Part shown: positions 42,410 to 50,838 of the stretch, one piece after another
How the letters are laid out: each line of letters begins with the position of its first letter
Position numbering within the stretch: the first letter of the stretch is position 1
Source of the DNA: Dethiothermospora halolimnae
GTDB lineage: Bacteria; Bacillota; Clostridia; Tissierellales; VENL01
Reading direction: 5' to 3'
Assembly (NCBI RefSeq): GCF_037577855.1
Contig: NZ_JBAKFX010000001.1
Location: 107,148-171,147 of the forward strand
Length of the DNA: 64,000 nucleotides
Program-made: the position numbers and the translations under genes
The notes under the pieces: model-generated
Database searches by the model: none
What the model was told of the DNA's origin: nothing
The model's input: the letters and a program-made list of their open reading frames with translations, nothing else

Positions 42410-43111
42410 CTAGTTATAATATCTTACTATAGCTATATATATTCCCCTTGCTATTTTTTGCTGATACTCATCACTTTTTAGTAGTCTAAGCTCATCGGGA
42501 TTAGATAAAAATCCACATTCTACTAATATAGCCGTAGCTTTTACTTCCCGTAGTAAATATACACTATTTGTAGATTGGCACATTCTTTTATTATTATTAT
42601 CTAATATTTTTTTTAATTCTTCTTGTATTATTTTAGCAAGTGCTTTTCCCTCTTCACTCCCCTTCTGATAAAAGGTTTGGGCTCCATAGTATTTACTCTG
42701 ACCAAAACTATTTAAGTGTATAGTTATAAACAAGTCGGGGTTTATATCGTTTGTCATTATCCTCCTATTTCTCAAATCTTCATTCTTCTTTTGATTATAA
42801 CTCTTTGATTTTTCTGTATATAACCCTTCATCCTTATCTCTAGTCATGATTACTTTACATCCTGCCTGTTCTAATAGTTTTTTTAACCTTAATGAAATAC
42901 TAAGATTAATATCTTCCTCTTCCGTTCCATCCTTAGCTAAAGCCCCTGGATCCACACCTCCATGTCCTGGGTCTATTACTATCACTTTATCAGTTATTGA
43001 TAAATTAAAAGTAGGTTGGACCTTATTATATCCTAAAAAGAATATTATCAATCCTATTATTACTAATAGGAAAATTAAAACATGAGCCTTTTTTATGAAT
43101 ATTACCCTCAT
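42410..43111 (-). CDS. cwlD: N-acetylmuramoyl-L-alanine amidase, CwlD-like
   Basis: This 233-residue exported hydrolase has a membrane anchor/signal (residues 8-27, AHVLIFLLVIIGLIIFFLGY) and an Amidase_3 domain with zinc-site residues in IDPGHGGVDPGA, the glutamate in TEEEDINLS, the histidine in FITIHLNSF, and a late glutamate in VECGFLSNP. CwlD removes peptide side chains to make muramic lactam in spore cortex, and this protein has the CwlD length and single-domain form. AGGGGGAG precedes the ATG at 43111; an ATG eight codons earlier has no ribosome site. It runs towards the DnaA-box cluster. Confidence 0.88.
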   Translation of the reverse strand: MRVIFIKKAHVLIFLLVIIGLIIFFLGYNKVQPTFNLSITDKVIVIDPGHGGVDPGALAKDGTEEEDINLSISLRLKKLLEQAGCKVIMTRDKDEGLYTEKSKSYNQKKNEDLRNRRIMTNDINPDLFITIHLNSFGQSKYYGAQTFYQKGSEEGKALAKIIQEELKKILDNNNKRMCQSTNSVYLLREVKATAILVECGFLSNPDELRLLKSDEYQQKIARGIYIAIVRYYN

Positions 43112-43196
43112 AACACTCCCCCTATGTTTATTCATATATTAATACTATTAGTTGGAATGTTGTCCATATTACAAAAAAAGAACAAAGTCACCTTTA

Positions 43197-43259
43197 GTGC
43201 TTCTTTATTCTGTACAGAGTACAGAGGACAAAGTGCAGGGAATTGGTGAAAACATAAAC
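43197..43259 (+). repeat. Intergenic direct repeat, copy A
   Basis: It begins GTGCTTCTTTATTCTGTACA and ends TGCAGGGAATTGGTGAAAAC followed by ATAA. Copy B at 43358-43412 shares the same start and end with a six-base deletion and several substitutions. The region 43136-43412 has no gene. Confidence 0.75.
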
Positions 43260-43314
43260 ATATATAGGGCTTCTTCTAGAAGAACTATTATACCAAAGAC
43301 TGTATTTTCAATGA

Positions 43315-43339
43315 GCTGTGGGATTACGAATCCCCCAGC
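43315..43339 (+). repeat. Dispersed 25-bp palindrome, compensatory variant
   Basis: Arms GCTGTGGGATT and AATCCCCCAGC around ACG. Relative to the consensus arms, T-to-C in the left arm is matched by A-to-G in the right arm, keeping the base pair. Confidence 0.88.
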
Positions 43340-43357
43340 AACTAAAAAATTCCGTTG

Positions 43358-43412
43358 GTGCTTCTTTATTCCGTACAGAATGTAAGGTGCAGGGAGTTGG
43401 TGAGACCATAAC
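43358..43412 (+). repeat. Intergenic direct repeat, copy B
   Basis: It begins GTGCTTCTTTATTCCGTACA and ends GGTGCAGGGAGTTGGTGAGA, then CCATAACA, and runs straight into the rpsI terminator. A third, diverged and inverted copy is at 6994-7053. Confidence 0.75.
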
Positions 43413-43443
43413 AAAAAAAACGCCGGTATATACCGGCGTTTTT
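43413..43443. terminator. Terminator of the rplM-rpsI operon
   Basis: CGCCGGTATATACCGGCG is a perfect palindrome with A8 on one side and T5 on the other, placed 12 bases after rpsI. Confidence 0.9.
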
Positions 43444-43455
43444 GATAAAATATAA

Positions 43456-43848
43456 CTATCTTTTTGAGAATTGTGGAGCACGTCTTGCTTTCTTTAGACC
43501 ATACTTCTTTCTTTCCTTCATTCTTGGGTCTCTAGTTAAGAAACCAGCTTTTTTAAGTACAGGTCTTAACTCACCGTCAGCTTTTAATAATGCTCTTGAT
43601 ATTCCATGTCTTATAGCTCCTGCTTGACCTGTAAATCCACCACCATTAACATTTACTATTACATCATATTTGTCTAATGTATCAGTAATATTTAGCGGTT
43701 CCTTTACAGTTGCCTTTAACGTATCAAAGTTAAAGTAAACATCTAAATCTCTTTTATTTACAGTGATGTTTCCGTTACCTGGAACTAGTCTTACCCTAGC
43801 TACAGATTTCTTTCTTCTTCCTGTTCCATAATATTGTATCTTAGCCAC
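43456..43848 (-). CDS. rpsI: 30S ribosomal protein S9
   Basis: This 130-residue S9 has the N-terminal YYGTGRRKKSVARVRL and the C-terminal KKARRAPQFSKR, whose last basic residues reach the decoding site. It is the second gene of the rplM-rpsI pair, 24 bases after rplM, and ends at a GC-rich terminator. Confidence 0.98.
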   Translation of the reverse strand: MAKIQYYGTGRRKKSVARVRLVPGNGNITVNKRDLDVYFNFDTLKATVKEPLNITDTLDKYDVIVNVNGGGFTGQAGAIRHGISRALLKADGELRPVLKKAGFLTRDPRMKERKKYGLKKARRAPQFSKR

Positions 43849-43872
43849 TTCCAGTCCTCCCTTCCTGAACTA

Positions 43873-44301
43873 TTATATTTCGTAAACTTCAGGCTTTTGA
43901 GCTTCATGATTATGCTCAGATCCTCTGTATACTTTTAATTTTTTAATCATTTTTCTTCCTAAACTATTCTTAGGAAGCATTCCCTTAACTGCTAATTCAA
44001 ATACCTTTTCAGGTTTTTCAGCTAGCATTCTCTTGTAAGGTATTTCTCTTAAACCACCTGCATATCCAGTATGATATTTATAAGTTTTTTGATTTGCTTT
44101 CTTACCTGATACAACAACTTTTTCAGCATTTAAAATTATTACAAAGTCTCCTGTATCAACATGAGGAGTATAAGTTGGCTTATGCTTCCCTCTTAATATC
44201 TTGGCAACTTCACTTGCAAGTCTACCTAATGTCTTTCCTTCTGCGTCTATTACATACCATTTTCTTTCAATTTCTCTTGGTTTGGCTATAAAGCTTTTCA
44301 A
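43873..44301 (-). CDS. rplM: 50S ribosomal protein L13
   Basis: This 142-residue L13 shows RKWYVIDAEGKTLGRLASEVA, HVDTGDFVIILNAEKV and KGMLPKNSLGRKM. It is the first gene of the rplM-rpsI operon. A promoter with ideal spacing and a leader of about 90 nt lie upstream. Confidence 0.98.
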   Translation of the reverse strand: MKSFIAKPREIERKWYVIDAEGKTLGRLASEVAKILRGKHKPTYTPHVDTGDFVIILNAEKVVVSGKKANQKTYKYHTGYAGGLREIPYKRMLAEKPEKVFELAVKGMLPKNSLGRKMIKKLKVYRGSEHNHEAQKPEVYEI

Positions 44302-44392
44302 TCCATTTCCCTCCTTATTCCAATTGGAAAAATTTATCTATATGTTAAAAACCCGGGGCTAGTGGATTTTTAATAGCATAACACATGTTTCT
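44302..44392 (-). promoter_or_regulatory. 5' leader of rplM, possible L13-leader-type element
   Basis: On the minus strand ATTAAAAATCC and GGGTTTTTAAC can pair around ACTAGCCCC to make an imperfect stem between the promoter and the ribosome site. L13-responsive leaders are known at this place in Firmicutes, but I cannot confirm the consensus by eye. Confidence 0.35.
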
Positions 44393-44421
44393 ATTTTAAT
44401 ACAATGTGCCAAGTGTGTCAA
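44393..44421 (-). promoter_or_regulatory. Sigma-A promoter of rplM-rpsI
   Basis: TTGACA (44416-44421) and TAAAAT (44393-44398) are exactly 17 bases apart on the minus strand, downstream of truA. Confidence 0.7.
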
Positions 44422-44437
44422 GGAATTAATTATTAAT

Positions 44438-45172
44438 TTAATATAATACCTTTTTAAGATACAGACCTTGGGGTTTTGCAGTGGGTCCAGCATTATTTCG
44501 GTTCTTAGATTTTATAATGTGGAGGATTTCTTTACCTTCTATTTTACCCTTTCCCACGTCCAATAATGTTCCAACTATTATTCTTACCATATTATATAAA
44601 AATCCATTTCCTTTAAAGGTTATATCTATAATATTGTCCCTTTTTTCAAAATTTATATCATATATTTCCCTAAATGTATCCTTCACTTTACTTCCAGAGG
44701 CCATAAAAGCTATAAAGTCATGTTCTCCTAAAAAGTACTCAGATGCCTTCTTCATTTTATCATAATTAATATCATATGGCACATGATAAGAATAATTTCT
44801 AAATATTGGACTTCTTATTTTATTATTATATATCCTATATTTATATATCTTACCCTTTGCACTATATCTAGCATGGAAATTTTTGTCCATATCCTGTGAA
44901 TCTATAATAGCTATATCATCGGGTAACATACTGTTTAATGCAAACTTTATTTTATCCGCTGGTATATTGGAGTTAGTATAAAAGCTTGCCGTCTGCCCTA
45001 AGCCATGGACTCCCCTATCTGTTCTACCAGCACCATGTATTTTAATTTTTTCCTTAGTAATCTTTATGATAGCATCTTGAACCTTCTGTTGCACCGTTAC
45101 AACATTAGGTTGTATTTGCCAACCATAATAGTTTGTACCATCATATTGTATTGTAAGTTTTATATTTCTCAT
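44438..45172 (-). CDS. truA: tRNA pseudouridine(38-40) synthase
   Basis: This 244-residue enzyme makes pseudouridine at positions 38-40 of tRNA anticodon arms. The catalytic aspartate is in the GAGRTDRGVHGLGQ motif; other family blocks are IQYDGTNYYGWQIQPN and NGFLYNMVRIIVGTLLDVGKG. It follows ecfT by four bases, the usual Firmicutes order ecfA1-ecfA2-ecfT-truA-rplM-rpsI. Confidence 0.96.
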   Translation of the reverse strand: MRNIKLTIQYDGTNYYGWQIQPNVVTVQQKVQDAIIKITKEKIKIHGAGRTDRGVHGLGQTASFYTNSNIPADKIKFALNSMLPDDIAIIDSQDMDKNFHARYSAKGKIYKYRIYNNKIRSPIFRNYSYHVPYDINYDKMKKASEYFLGEHDFIAFMASGSKVKDTFREIYDINFEKRDNIIDITFKGNGFLYNMVRIIVGTLLDVGKGKIEGKEILHIIKSKNRNNAGPTAKPQGLYLKKVLY

Positions 45173-45176
45173 AACA

Positions 45177-45971
45177 TTACACCCTATATATTATTATTCC
45201 AATTAGCAAGATTAAAGCTACCCCTAGGGAAATATAATCCCTTTTCTCTAGCTTCAATTGCTTCATTCTAGTTCTATTTTCTCCTCCCCTATAGCATCTT
45301 GCCTCCATAGCCATGGCAAGTTCGTCAGCCCGTCTAAAGGCACTTACAAATAGGGGTACTAAAAGGGGTACTAAACTCTTAGCTCTATTTAAAATATTAC
45401 CACTTTCAAAATCAGCTCCCCTTGCCATTTGAGCCTTCATTATTTTATCTGTTTCTTCTAATAGTGTAGGTATAAACCTTAAAGCTATTGTCATCATCAT
45501 TGCCAATTCATGAGCCGGTACTCCTATCCGCTTAAATGGATTTAATAAGTGTTCTATGCCATCAGTTAATGAAATAGGGGATGTAGTAAGGGTCAATAAT
45601 GAAGTGCCTGTTATTAGAAATACCAGTCTTAATGCCATAAAAACTGCTTTATATAATCCTTCTTCTGTAATATCCACTGGACCTATTTCTAATAATGTTT
45701 TTCCATCTGTAACAAACAGGTTTATAACAAAGGTTATAAGTATAATAATCATTATTGGTTTTAGACCTTTAAAAATATATTTTATAGGTATCTTTGATAA
45801 CAAAATAGTGGTAACCATAAAGGTAACTATAAAAAGATATGGTAGAAAATCATTTATAAAAAATAGTGATATTATAAATATAAAAGTTACTATTATTTTC
45901 ATCCTAGGATCTAATTTATGAACCACTGTGTCTCCTGGAAAATATTGTCCTATGGTTATATCTTTAATCAT
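45177..45971 (-). CDS. ecfT: ECF transporter transmembrane protein EcfT
   Basis: This 264-residue membrane scaffold of energy-coupling-factor vitamin importers has hydrophobic segments in residues 25-140 and 240-262. The two coupling-helix motifs contain Ala-Arg-Gly (QMARGADFESG) and the related MAMEARCYRGGENR. It links substrate-specific S subunits, encoded elsewhere, to the EcfA ATPases. It overlaps ecfA2 by eight bases. Confidence 0.95.
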   Translation of the reverse strand: MIKDITIGQYFPGDTVVHKLDPRMKIIVTFIFIISLFFINDFLPYLFIVTFMVTTILLSKIPIKYIFKGLKPIMIIILITFVINLFVTDGKTLLEIGPVDITEEGLYKAVFMALRLVFLITGTSLLTLTTSPISLTDGIEHLLNPFKRIGVPAHELAMMMTIALRFIPTLLEETDKIMKAQMARGADFESGNILNRAKSLVPLLVPLFVSAFRRADELAMAMEARCYRGGENRTRMKQLKLEKRDYISLGVALILLIGIIIYRV

Positions 45972-46824
45972 GTCTATTTCCCCTTAAATATTTTAGTATT
46001 TCTTCCTTAGCCTCATCCACAGTTATTATATCATCTTTTATATCACTAAACTTATTTTTCAAAGCCCTCATAAAATAAGTAATCTGGGGAACTGCTAAAC
46101 CCACTTCTTCAAGTTTATATATTCTTTTAAATATTTCCCTTGGGCTACCATCCATTTTAATCTTACCATTATGCATAACTATCAATCTATTAACTAATTT
46201 AGCAACATCCTCCATGCTATGGGAAACTAATATTATAGTAATATCATTATTTTTATATAAACTTTCAATCTGACCAAGTATCTCATCTCTACCTTTGGGA
46301 TCTAACCCTGCTGCAGGTTCATCTAATATTAGTATATCTGGCTTCATGGCTAAAACACCTGCAATGGCAACCCTTCTTCTTTGACCTCCGCTTAATTCAA
46401 ATGGGGATCGATCCTTTAGGTTATAATCAAGTCCCACCAGTTCCATAGATTCCTTTATTCTCTTTTCTATGTCATTCTTATTAAGACCTAAATTCTTAGG
46501 TCCAAATCCAATGTCTTTATAGACCGTTTCTTCAAATAACTGATGCTCTGGATATTGAAATACTAACCCTACTTTTTCTCTTATCTTCTTTAATTTTACC
46601 TTTTTTTCTGTTATATCAAAATCATTTATAATTATACTTCCTGATGTAGGTTTTAATAAACCATTTAAATGTTGTATCAATGTTGATTTTCCTGATCCTG
46701 TATGGCCTATAAGCCCTATAAATTCGCCATTATCTATATTTAAATTTATATCATCTAATGCCTTCACTTCAAAGGGATTACCAGGATTATATATATAGGT
46801 TAAATTATTAATTTTAATGGTCAT
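45964..46824 (-). CDS. ecfA2: ECF transporter ATPase EcfA2
   Basis: This 286-residue ATPase has Walker A GHTGSGKST, signature LSGGQRRRVAIAG, Walker B ILILDEPAAGLD and switch histidine in LVSHSMEDVA. It pairs with EcfA1 to drive EcfT. It overlaps ecfA1 by four bases and ecfT by eight, showing translational coupling. Confidence 0.96.
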   Translation of the reverse strand: MTIKINNLTYIYNPGNPFEVKALDDINLNIDNGEFIGLIGHTGSGKSTLIQHLNGLLKPTSGSIIINDFDITEKKVKLKKIREKVGLVFQYPEHQLFEETVYKDIGFGPKNLGLNKNDIEKRIKESMELVGLDYNLKDRSPFELSGGQRRRVAIAGVLAMKPDILILDEPAAGLDPKGRDEILGQIESLYKNNDITIILVSHSMEDVAKLVNRLIVMHNGKIKMDGSPREIFKRIYKLEEVGLAVPQITYFMRALKNKFSDIKDDIITVDEAKEEILKYLRGNRHD

Positions 46825-47648
46825 AATTTCATCACCAATTCCTCCACCGTTAAAACATCTACAGGAACATCTATACCTTCTTTCCTTAATTTATAAGCCA
46901 GTTCTGTCACTTGGGGTACATCAAGACCTAGTTTTTTTACTTCATCCACATGACTAAACACCTCTTTAGGAGTTCCCTGTAAAATTATTTTTCCCTGTGA
47001 CATTACAACTATCCTATCGGCATTAACTGCTTCGTCCATATAATGGGTTATATGAACAATGGTCTTATTTTCTTCTCTATTTAACTTACTTATAGTATTC
47101 ATTACTTCCTTTCTTCCCGATGGATCTAACATAGCTGTAGGTTCATCTAGTATAATACACTGTGGATTCATAGCCAATACCCCGGCTATGGCAATTCGCT
47201 GCTTTTGTCCCCCAGACAATAAATGGGGTGCATGGGTTCTATATTTATACATGCCTACAATTTTTAATGCCTCATCTACCCTTCTTCTGATTTCTTTAGA
47301 CTCTATTCCTTGATTTTCTGGGCCAAATGCAACATCTTCTTCAACTATCGTTGCAACTATTTGATTATCTGGATTTTGAAATACCATACCTGCAGTTTGT
47401 CTTATGTTCCATATAAGTTCTTCTTCCCTCGTATTCATACCATTTACAAAAACATTCCCATCACTGGGTACTAACAAGCCATTTATTAATTTTGCCAACG
47501 TAGATTTTCCTGATCCATTGTGCCCAAGTATTACAACAAATTCTCCTTTTTGAATTTGTAAATTAACATCGTTTACCGCTAAAACATCTTTATCCTCGTT
47601 ACCTACATATTTATAGCTTAAATTATCTATATTTATCATAGTATCCAT
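46821..47648 (-). CDS. ecfA1: ECF transporter ATPase EcfA1
   Basis: This 275-residue ATPase has Walker A GHNGSGKST, signature LSGGQKQRIAIAG, Walker B CIILDEPTAMLD and HITHYMDEAV. It leads the ecfA1-ecfA2-ecfT-truA unit. It is separated from rplQ by a terminator and a copy of the dispersed palindrome, so it is probably transcribed apart from the alpha operon. Confidence 0.96.
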   Translation of the reverse strand: MDTMINIDNLSYKYVGNEDKDVLAVNDVNLQIQKGEFVVILGHNGSGKSTLAKLINGLLVPSDGNVFVNGMNTREEELIWNIRQTAGMVFQNPDNQIVATIVEEDVAFGPENQGIESKEIRRRVDEALKIVGMYKYRTHAPHLLSGGQKQRIAIAGVLAMNPQCIILDEPTAMLDPSGRKEVMNTISKLNREENKTIVHITHYMDEAVNADRIVVMSQGKIILQGTPKEVFSHVDEVKKLGLDVPQVTELAYKLRKEGIDVPVDVLTVEELVMKL

Positions 47649-47746
47649 TTATACCCCTCATTCTCGTTATTAGATATAATCTTTGTAACTCCTGCTTTAT
47701 TTTAGCATATAAACATACTTAAATCAAAACATTTTAAAGATAATTG

Positions 47747-47771
47747 GTTAGGGGATTACGAATCCCCCAAC
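47747..47771 (+). repeat. Dispersed 25-bp palindrome copy
   Basis: Arms GTTAGGGGATT and AATCCCCCAAC around ACG, followed by AACTA. It lies between the rplQ terminator and ecfA1. Confidence 0.88.
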
Positions 47772-47790
47772 AACTACAATAAAAAATAAT

Positions 47791-47836
47791 AAAAAACTAG
47801 GGATTAAATTGCAAGCGCAATCTAATCCCTAACTTT
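47791..47836 (-). terminator. Terminator of the alpha ribosomal operon
   Basis: AGGGATTAGATTGC and GCAATTTAATCCCT pair around GCTT on the minus strand, followed by AG and T6. It starts just after the rplQ stop codon. Confidence 0.88.
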
Positions 47837-48178
47837 TTATACTAATTCTAGTATAGCCATTTCTGAACCATCGCCTCTGCGAGGTCCAAGTTTTAATATC
47901 CTTGTATAGCCACCATTTCTCTCTTCATACTTTGGTGCTATTTCATCAAATAAATTCTTTACAACAGTTTCATCATATACATATGATAACACCTGACGTC
48001 TTGCATGTAAGTCGCCTCTTTTAGCTAATGTAATCATCTTTTCAGCGATTCTTCTTGTCTCTTTAGCTCTAGTGACTGTAGTTTCTATCTTACCATTCTT
48101 TAAAAAACTAGTTACTAAGTTTCTTAACATAGCCTTTCTTTGGTCAGTAGGGCGTCCAAGTTTTCTACGCTTAGCCAT
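47837..48178 (-). CDS. rplQ: 50S ribosomal protein L17
   Basis: This 113-residue L17 has KLGRPTDQRKAMLRNLVTSF and the C-terminal GGYTRILKLGPRRGDGSEMAILELV. It is the last gene of the long ribosomal cluster, 44 bases after rpoA, and is followed by a strong terminator. Confidence 0.98.
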   Translation of the reverse strand: MAKRRKLGRPTDQRKAMLRNLVTSFLKNGKIETTVTRAKETRRIAEKMITLAKRGDLHARRQVLSYVYDETVVKNLFDEIAPKYEERNGGYTRILKLGPRRGDGSEMAILELV

Positions 48179-48222
48179 CTTTATCCCTCCTTTTTATACA
48201 GGGTTAATCATCTATTTTAGTG

Positions 48223-49170
48223 TTACTCTTCACTTTTTCTTAGTCCTAACCCTAATTCAGCAAGCTTTTTCTCTACCTCTTGAAGAGATTTCTTTCCTAG
48301 ATTTCTTACCTTCATCATATCTTCTTCAGATTTTTGAGCTAACTCATCTACTGTGTTAATACCTGCTCTTTTTAGACAGTTGTATGATCTTACAGATAAG
48401 TCTAGTTCCTCTATAGTCATCTCTAATACTTTTTCTTTCTGATCTTCTTCTTTTTCTACCATGATTTCAACATCACTTACATGATTAGTCAAATCAATAA
48501 ATAACTCTAAGTGATCATTTAATATTTTTGCACCTAATGATACTGCCTCTTCTGGGGTTATAGTACCATCTGTCCATAATTCTATGGTAAGCTTATCATA
48601 ATCACTCCTCTGTCCAACCCTTGTGTTTTCAACCTTAAAGTTAACTTTTTTTACTGGAGTAAATATGGAGTCAACTGGTATAGTTCCAATAGGTTGAGAC
48701 TCATCTTTATTGTTTTCAGCACCTACATACCCTCTACCTTTTTTCATTTCAAGTTCCATATATAACTTACCATCATCTTCTAATGTTGCTATGTGTAAAT
48801 CCTCATTAATAATTTCCACATCTGCACCTGTTATAATGTCACCTGCTGTTACTTTTCCTTGACCCTCTGCTTCTATCCTAAGGGTCACCGGTTCCTCAGT
48901 ATGCATAATGGCAGCTATCTCTTTTATATTCAGAATAATTTCTGAAACATCTTCTAAAACTCCAGGAACAGTAGAAAATTCATGTAGTACCCCTTGAATT
49001 TTTATTGATGAAACTGCTGCACCTGGAAGTGAAGAAAGTAATATCCTTCTTAAAGAATTACCTAAAGTTGTAGCATAACCTCTCTCTAAAGGTTGCAAAA
49101 CAATTTTACCATAGGTATTGTCATCATTGGTCTCAATCATTTCTATACTTGGTTTTTCAAATTCAATCAT
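48223..49170 (-). CDS. rpoA: DNA-directed RNA polymerase subunit alpha
   Basis: This 315-residue alpha subunit has the dimerising N-terminal domain (about 1-230, with EPLERGYATTLGNSLRRILL-type sequence) and a C-terminal domain (about 245-310, SVRSYNCLKRAGINTVDEL) that contacts UP elements and activators. It lies between rpsD and rplQ, the standard order. Confidence 0.98.
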   Translation of the reverse strand: MIEFEKPSIEMIETNDDNTYGKIVLQPLERGYATTLGNSLRRILLSSLPGAAVSSIKIQGVLHEFSTVPGVLEDVSEIILNIKEIAAIMHTEEPVTLRIEAEGQGKVTAGDIITGADVEIINEDLHIATLEDDGKLYMELEMKKGRGYVGAENNKDESQPIGTIPVDSIFTPVKKVNFKVENTRVGQRSDYDKLTIELWTDGTITPEEAVSLGAKILNDHLELFIDLTNHVSDVEIMVEKEEDQKEKVLEMTIEELDLSVRSYNCLKRAGINTVDELAQKSEEDMMKVRNLGKKSLQEVEKKLAELGLGLRKSEE

Positions 49171-49236
49171 TTAACATAAACCCTCCTCATAAACTTTATT
49201 ATTATATCTTGAGGGTACTGATTCTAATCTATATTA

Positions 49237-49863
49237 CTACTTAGAATATCTCTCAACGATTAAGTGTTCTTCGATTGGTAACTCTATATCTTCTCTAGAT
49301 GGTTCACTCACAACTTTACCTTGTAAGTTCTCAACATCCACTTGTAACCATGGCTTTACATTACCTTGATGGTTCTCAACAAGCTCTTTGAATTTTTCTG
49401 AAGACTTGCTCTTTTGCTTAACCTCGATTACATCTCCTACTGACATTAAGTGTGAAGCTACATCTGATTTTCTACCATTAACAGTGAAATGTCCGTGATT
49501 TACTAATTGTCTTGCTTCTGCTCTTGATGAAGCAAATCCTAATCTATAAGCAACATTATCAAGTCTTAACTCTAACGTTTTTAATAGATTCTCACCAGTA
49601 ATTCCTTCCATTTTATCTGCCATGTGATAATATTTAAGCATTTGCTTTTCAGAAACACCATAATATCTACGTACCTTTTGTTTCTCCCTTAATTGTACTC
49701 CGTAGTTTGATAATTTTACTCTTCTACCTTTTCCATGTTGCCCTGGGGCATAATTTCTTTTTGAAACTGGACATTTATCTGTATAACATTTATCGCCCTT
49801 TAAGTATAACTTTTGACCCTCTCTACGACAAAGTCTACAAACTGGTCCTGTATATCTAGCCAT
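49237..49863 (-). CDS. rpsD: 30S ribosomal protein S4 (zinc-binding form)
   Basis: This 208-residue S4 has four cysteines near the N-terminus (CRLCRREGQKLYLKGDKC, then TDKC), indicating the zinc-containing paralogue. An S4 RNA-binding domain is at about 95-160 (RLDNVAYRLGFASSRAEARQ). The ATG at 49863 has AGGAGG eight bases upstream; the longer frame begins with a GTG inside the ribosome site. S4 often regulates the alpha operon, and a leader lies before rpsM. Confidence 0.97.
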   Translation of the reverse strand: MARYTGPVCRLCRREGQKLYLKGDKCYTDKCPVSKRNYAPGQHGKGRRVKLSNYGVQLREKQKVRRYYGVSEKQMLKYYHMADKMEGITGENLLKTLELRLDNVAYRLGFASSRAEARQLVNHGHFTVNGRKSDVASHLMSVGDVIEVKQKSKSSEKFKELVENHQGNVKPWLQVDVENLQGKVVSEPSREDIELPIEEHLIVERYSK

Positions 49864-49890
49864 CCTGTGCACCTCCTATATCTATATTTA

Positions 49891-50286
49891 CTATACTCTT
49901 CTACGTTTTGGTGGTCTACATCCATTATGTGGAATTGGTGTAACATCTTTTATTAAACTTACTTCTAATCCCGCTGCTTGTAATGATCTAATAGCGGCTT
50001 CTCTTCCTGAACCTGGACCCTTTACATAAACTTCAACAGTTTTTAGACCGTGTTCCATAGCTTTATTTGCAGCTTCCTCTGCAGCCGTTTGAGCAGCAAA
50101 TGGAGTAGATTTCTTTGAACCTCTAAATCCAAGCTGTCCTGCACTTGCCCATGATATTACATTTCCCTGTGTGTCAGTTAATGTAATTATGGTATTATTG
50201 AAAGTAGATCTTATATGAGCTTGACCTCTTTCAATATTCTTACGCTCTTTTCTTCTAACACGAGTTTTTCTTCCTTTTTTAGCCAC
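49891..50286 (-). CDS. rpsK: 30S ribosomal protein S11
   Basis: This 131-residue S11 has AHIRSTFNNTIITLTDTQGN, GSKKSTPFAAQTAAEEAA and C-terminal DVTPIPHNGCRPPKRRRV. It lies 17 bases after rpsM. Confidence 0.98.
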   Translation of the reverse strand: MAKKGRKTRVRRKERKNIERGQAHIRSTFNNTIITLTDTQGNVISWASAGQLGFRGSKKSTPFAAQTAAEEAANKAMEHGLKTVEVYVKGPGSGREAAIRSLQAAGLEVSLIKDVTPIPHNGCRPPKRRRV

Positions 50287-50303
50287 TTATAGTCCCTCCT
50301 TTA

Positions 50304-50672
50304 CTATTTCTTTCTCTTCTTACTTGCTAACTTCTTAGGACCTTTTCTAGTTCTTGCATTGTTCTTAGTTGACTGTCCCCTTACTGGAAGTCCTCTTCTA
50401 TGTCTTAATCCTCTATAAGAACCTATCTCTCTTAATCTCTTAATATTTAAAGCAACTTCTCTTCTTAAGTCACCCTCTACCACATATCCATCTATTAATT
50501 TTCTTAGTTCACTTATTTCTGATTCTGTTAAGTCTTTTACTCTTGTATCAGGATTAATACCTGCTTCAGTTAGTATTTCATTTGACCTTGATCTACCAAC
50601 ACCAAATATATAAGTTAAACCAATCTCAACTCTTTTATCTCTTGGTAAGTCAATACCTGCGATTCTGGCCAT
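50304..50672 (-). CDS. rpsM: 30S ribosomal protein S13
   Basis: This 122-residue S13 has ARIAGIDLPRDKRVEIGLTY, the H2TH region and the basic tail RGQSTKNNARTRKGPKK. A 164-base spacer with a terminator, a likely promoter and a structured leader separates it from rpmJ, so a second transcript probably begins here. Confidence 0.98.
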   Translation of the reverse strand: MARIAGIDLPRDKRVEIGLTYIFGVGRSRSNEILTEAGINPDTRVKDLTESEISELRKLIDGYVVEGDLRREVALNIKRLREIGSYRGLRHRRGLPVRGQSTKNNARTRKGPKKLASKKRKK

Positions 50673-50779
50673 TTGGATTTACACCTCCTAATTCTAAATG
50701 CTTCTAACTTAATAATTTCATCTAACATTTTTACTAGTCATAATCTATTTAAAGCAGCCGCGATTTTTCTAGTACCAAC

Positions 50780-50793
50780 ATTATAATATTATA
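50780..50793 (-). promoter_or_regulatory. Candidate internal promoter before rpsM
   Basis: Two overlapping TATAAT hexamers are read on the minus strand (50780-50785 and 50788-50793), but neither has a good -35. Downstream, TACTAG and CTAGTA at about 50734-50775 can close a leader stem containing GCGGCTGC. This may be an autoregulated alpha-operon leader. Confidence 0.4.
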
Positions 50794-50807
50794 CTAAAAA
50801 ACATGGG

Positions 50808-50838
50808 AAAAAACTAGAGCAACTTAGTTTCTCTAGTT
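50808..50838 (-). terminator. Terminator between rpmJ and rpsM
   Basis: AACTAGAG and CTCTAGTT pair around an 11-base loop and are followed on the minus strand by T6. It overlaps the rpmJ stop codon. It would separate spc-type from alpha-type transcripts, at least in part. Confidence 0.6.

Noticed and set aside
43205..43414. Small minus-strand frame between cwlD and rpsI
   Set aside because: It is made of the repeat copies and the palindrome, with no ribosome site or conserved protein pattern.
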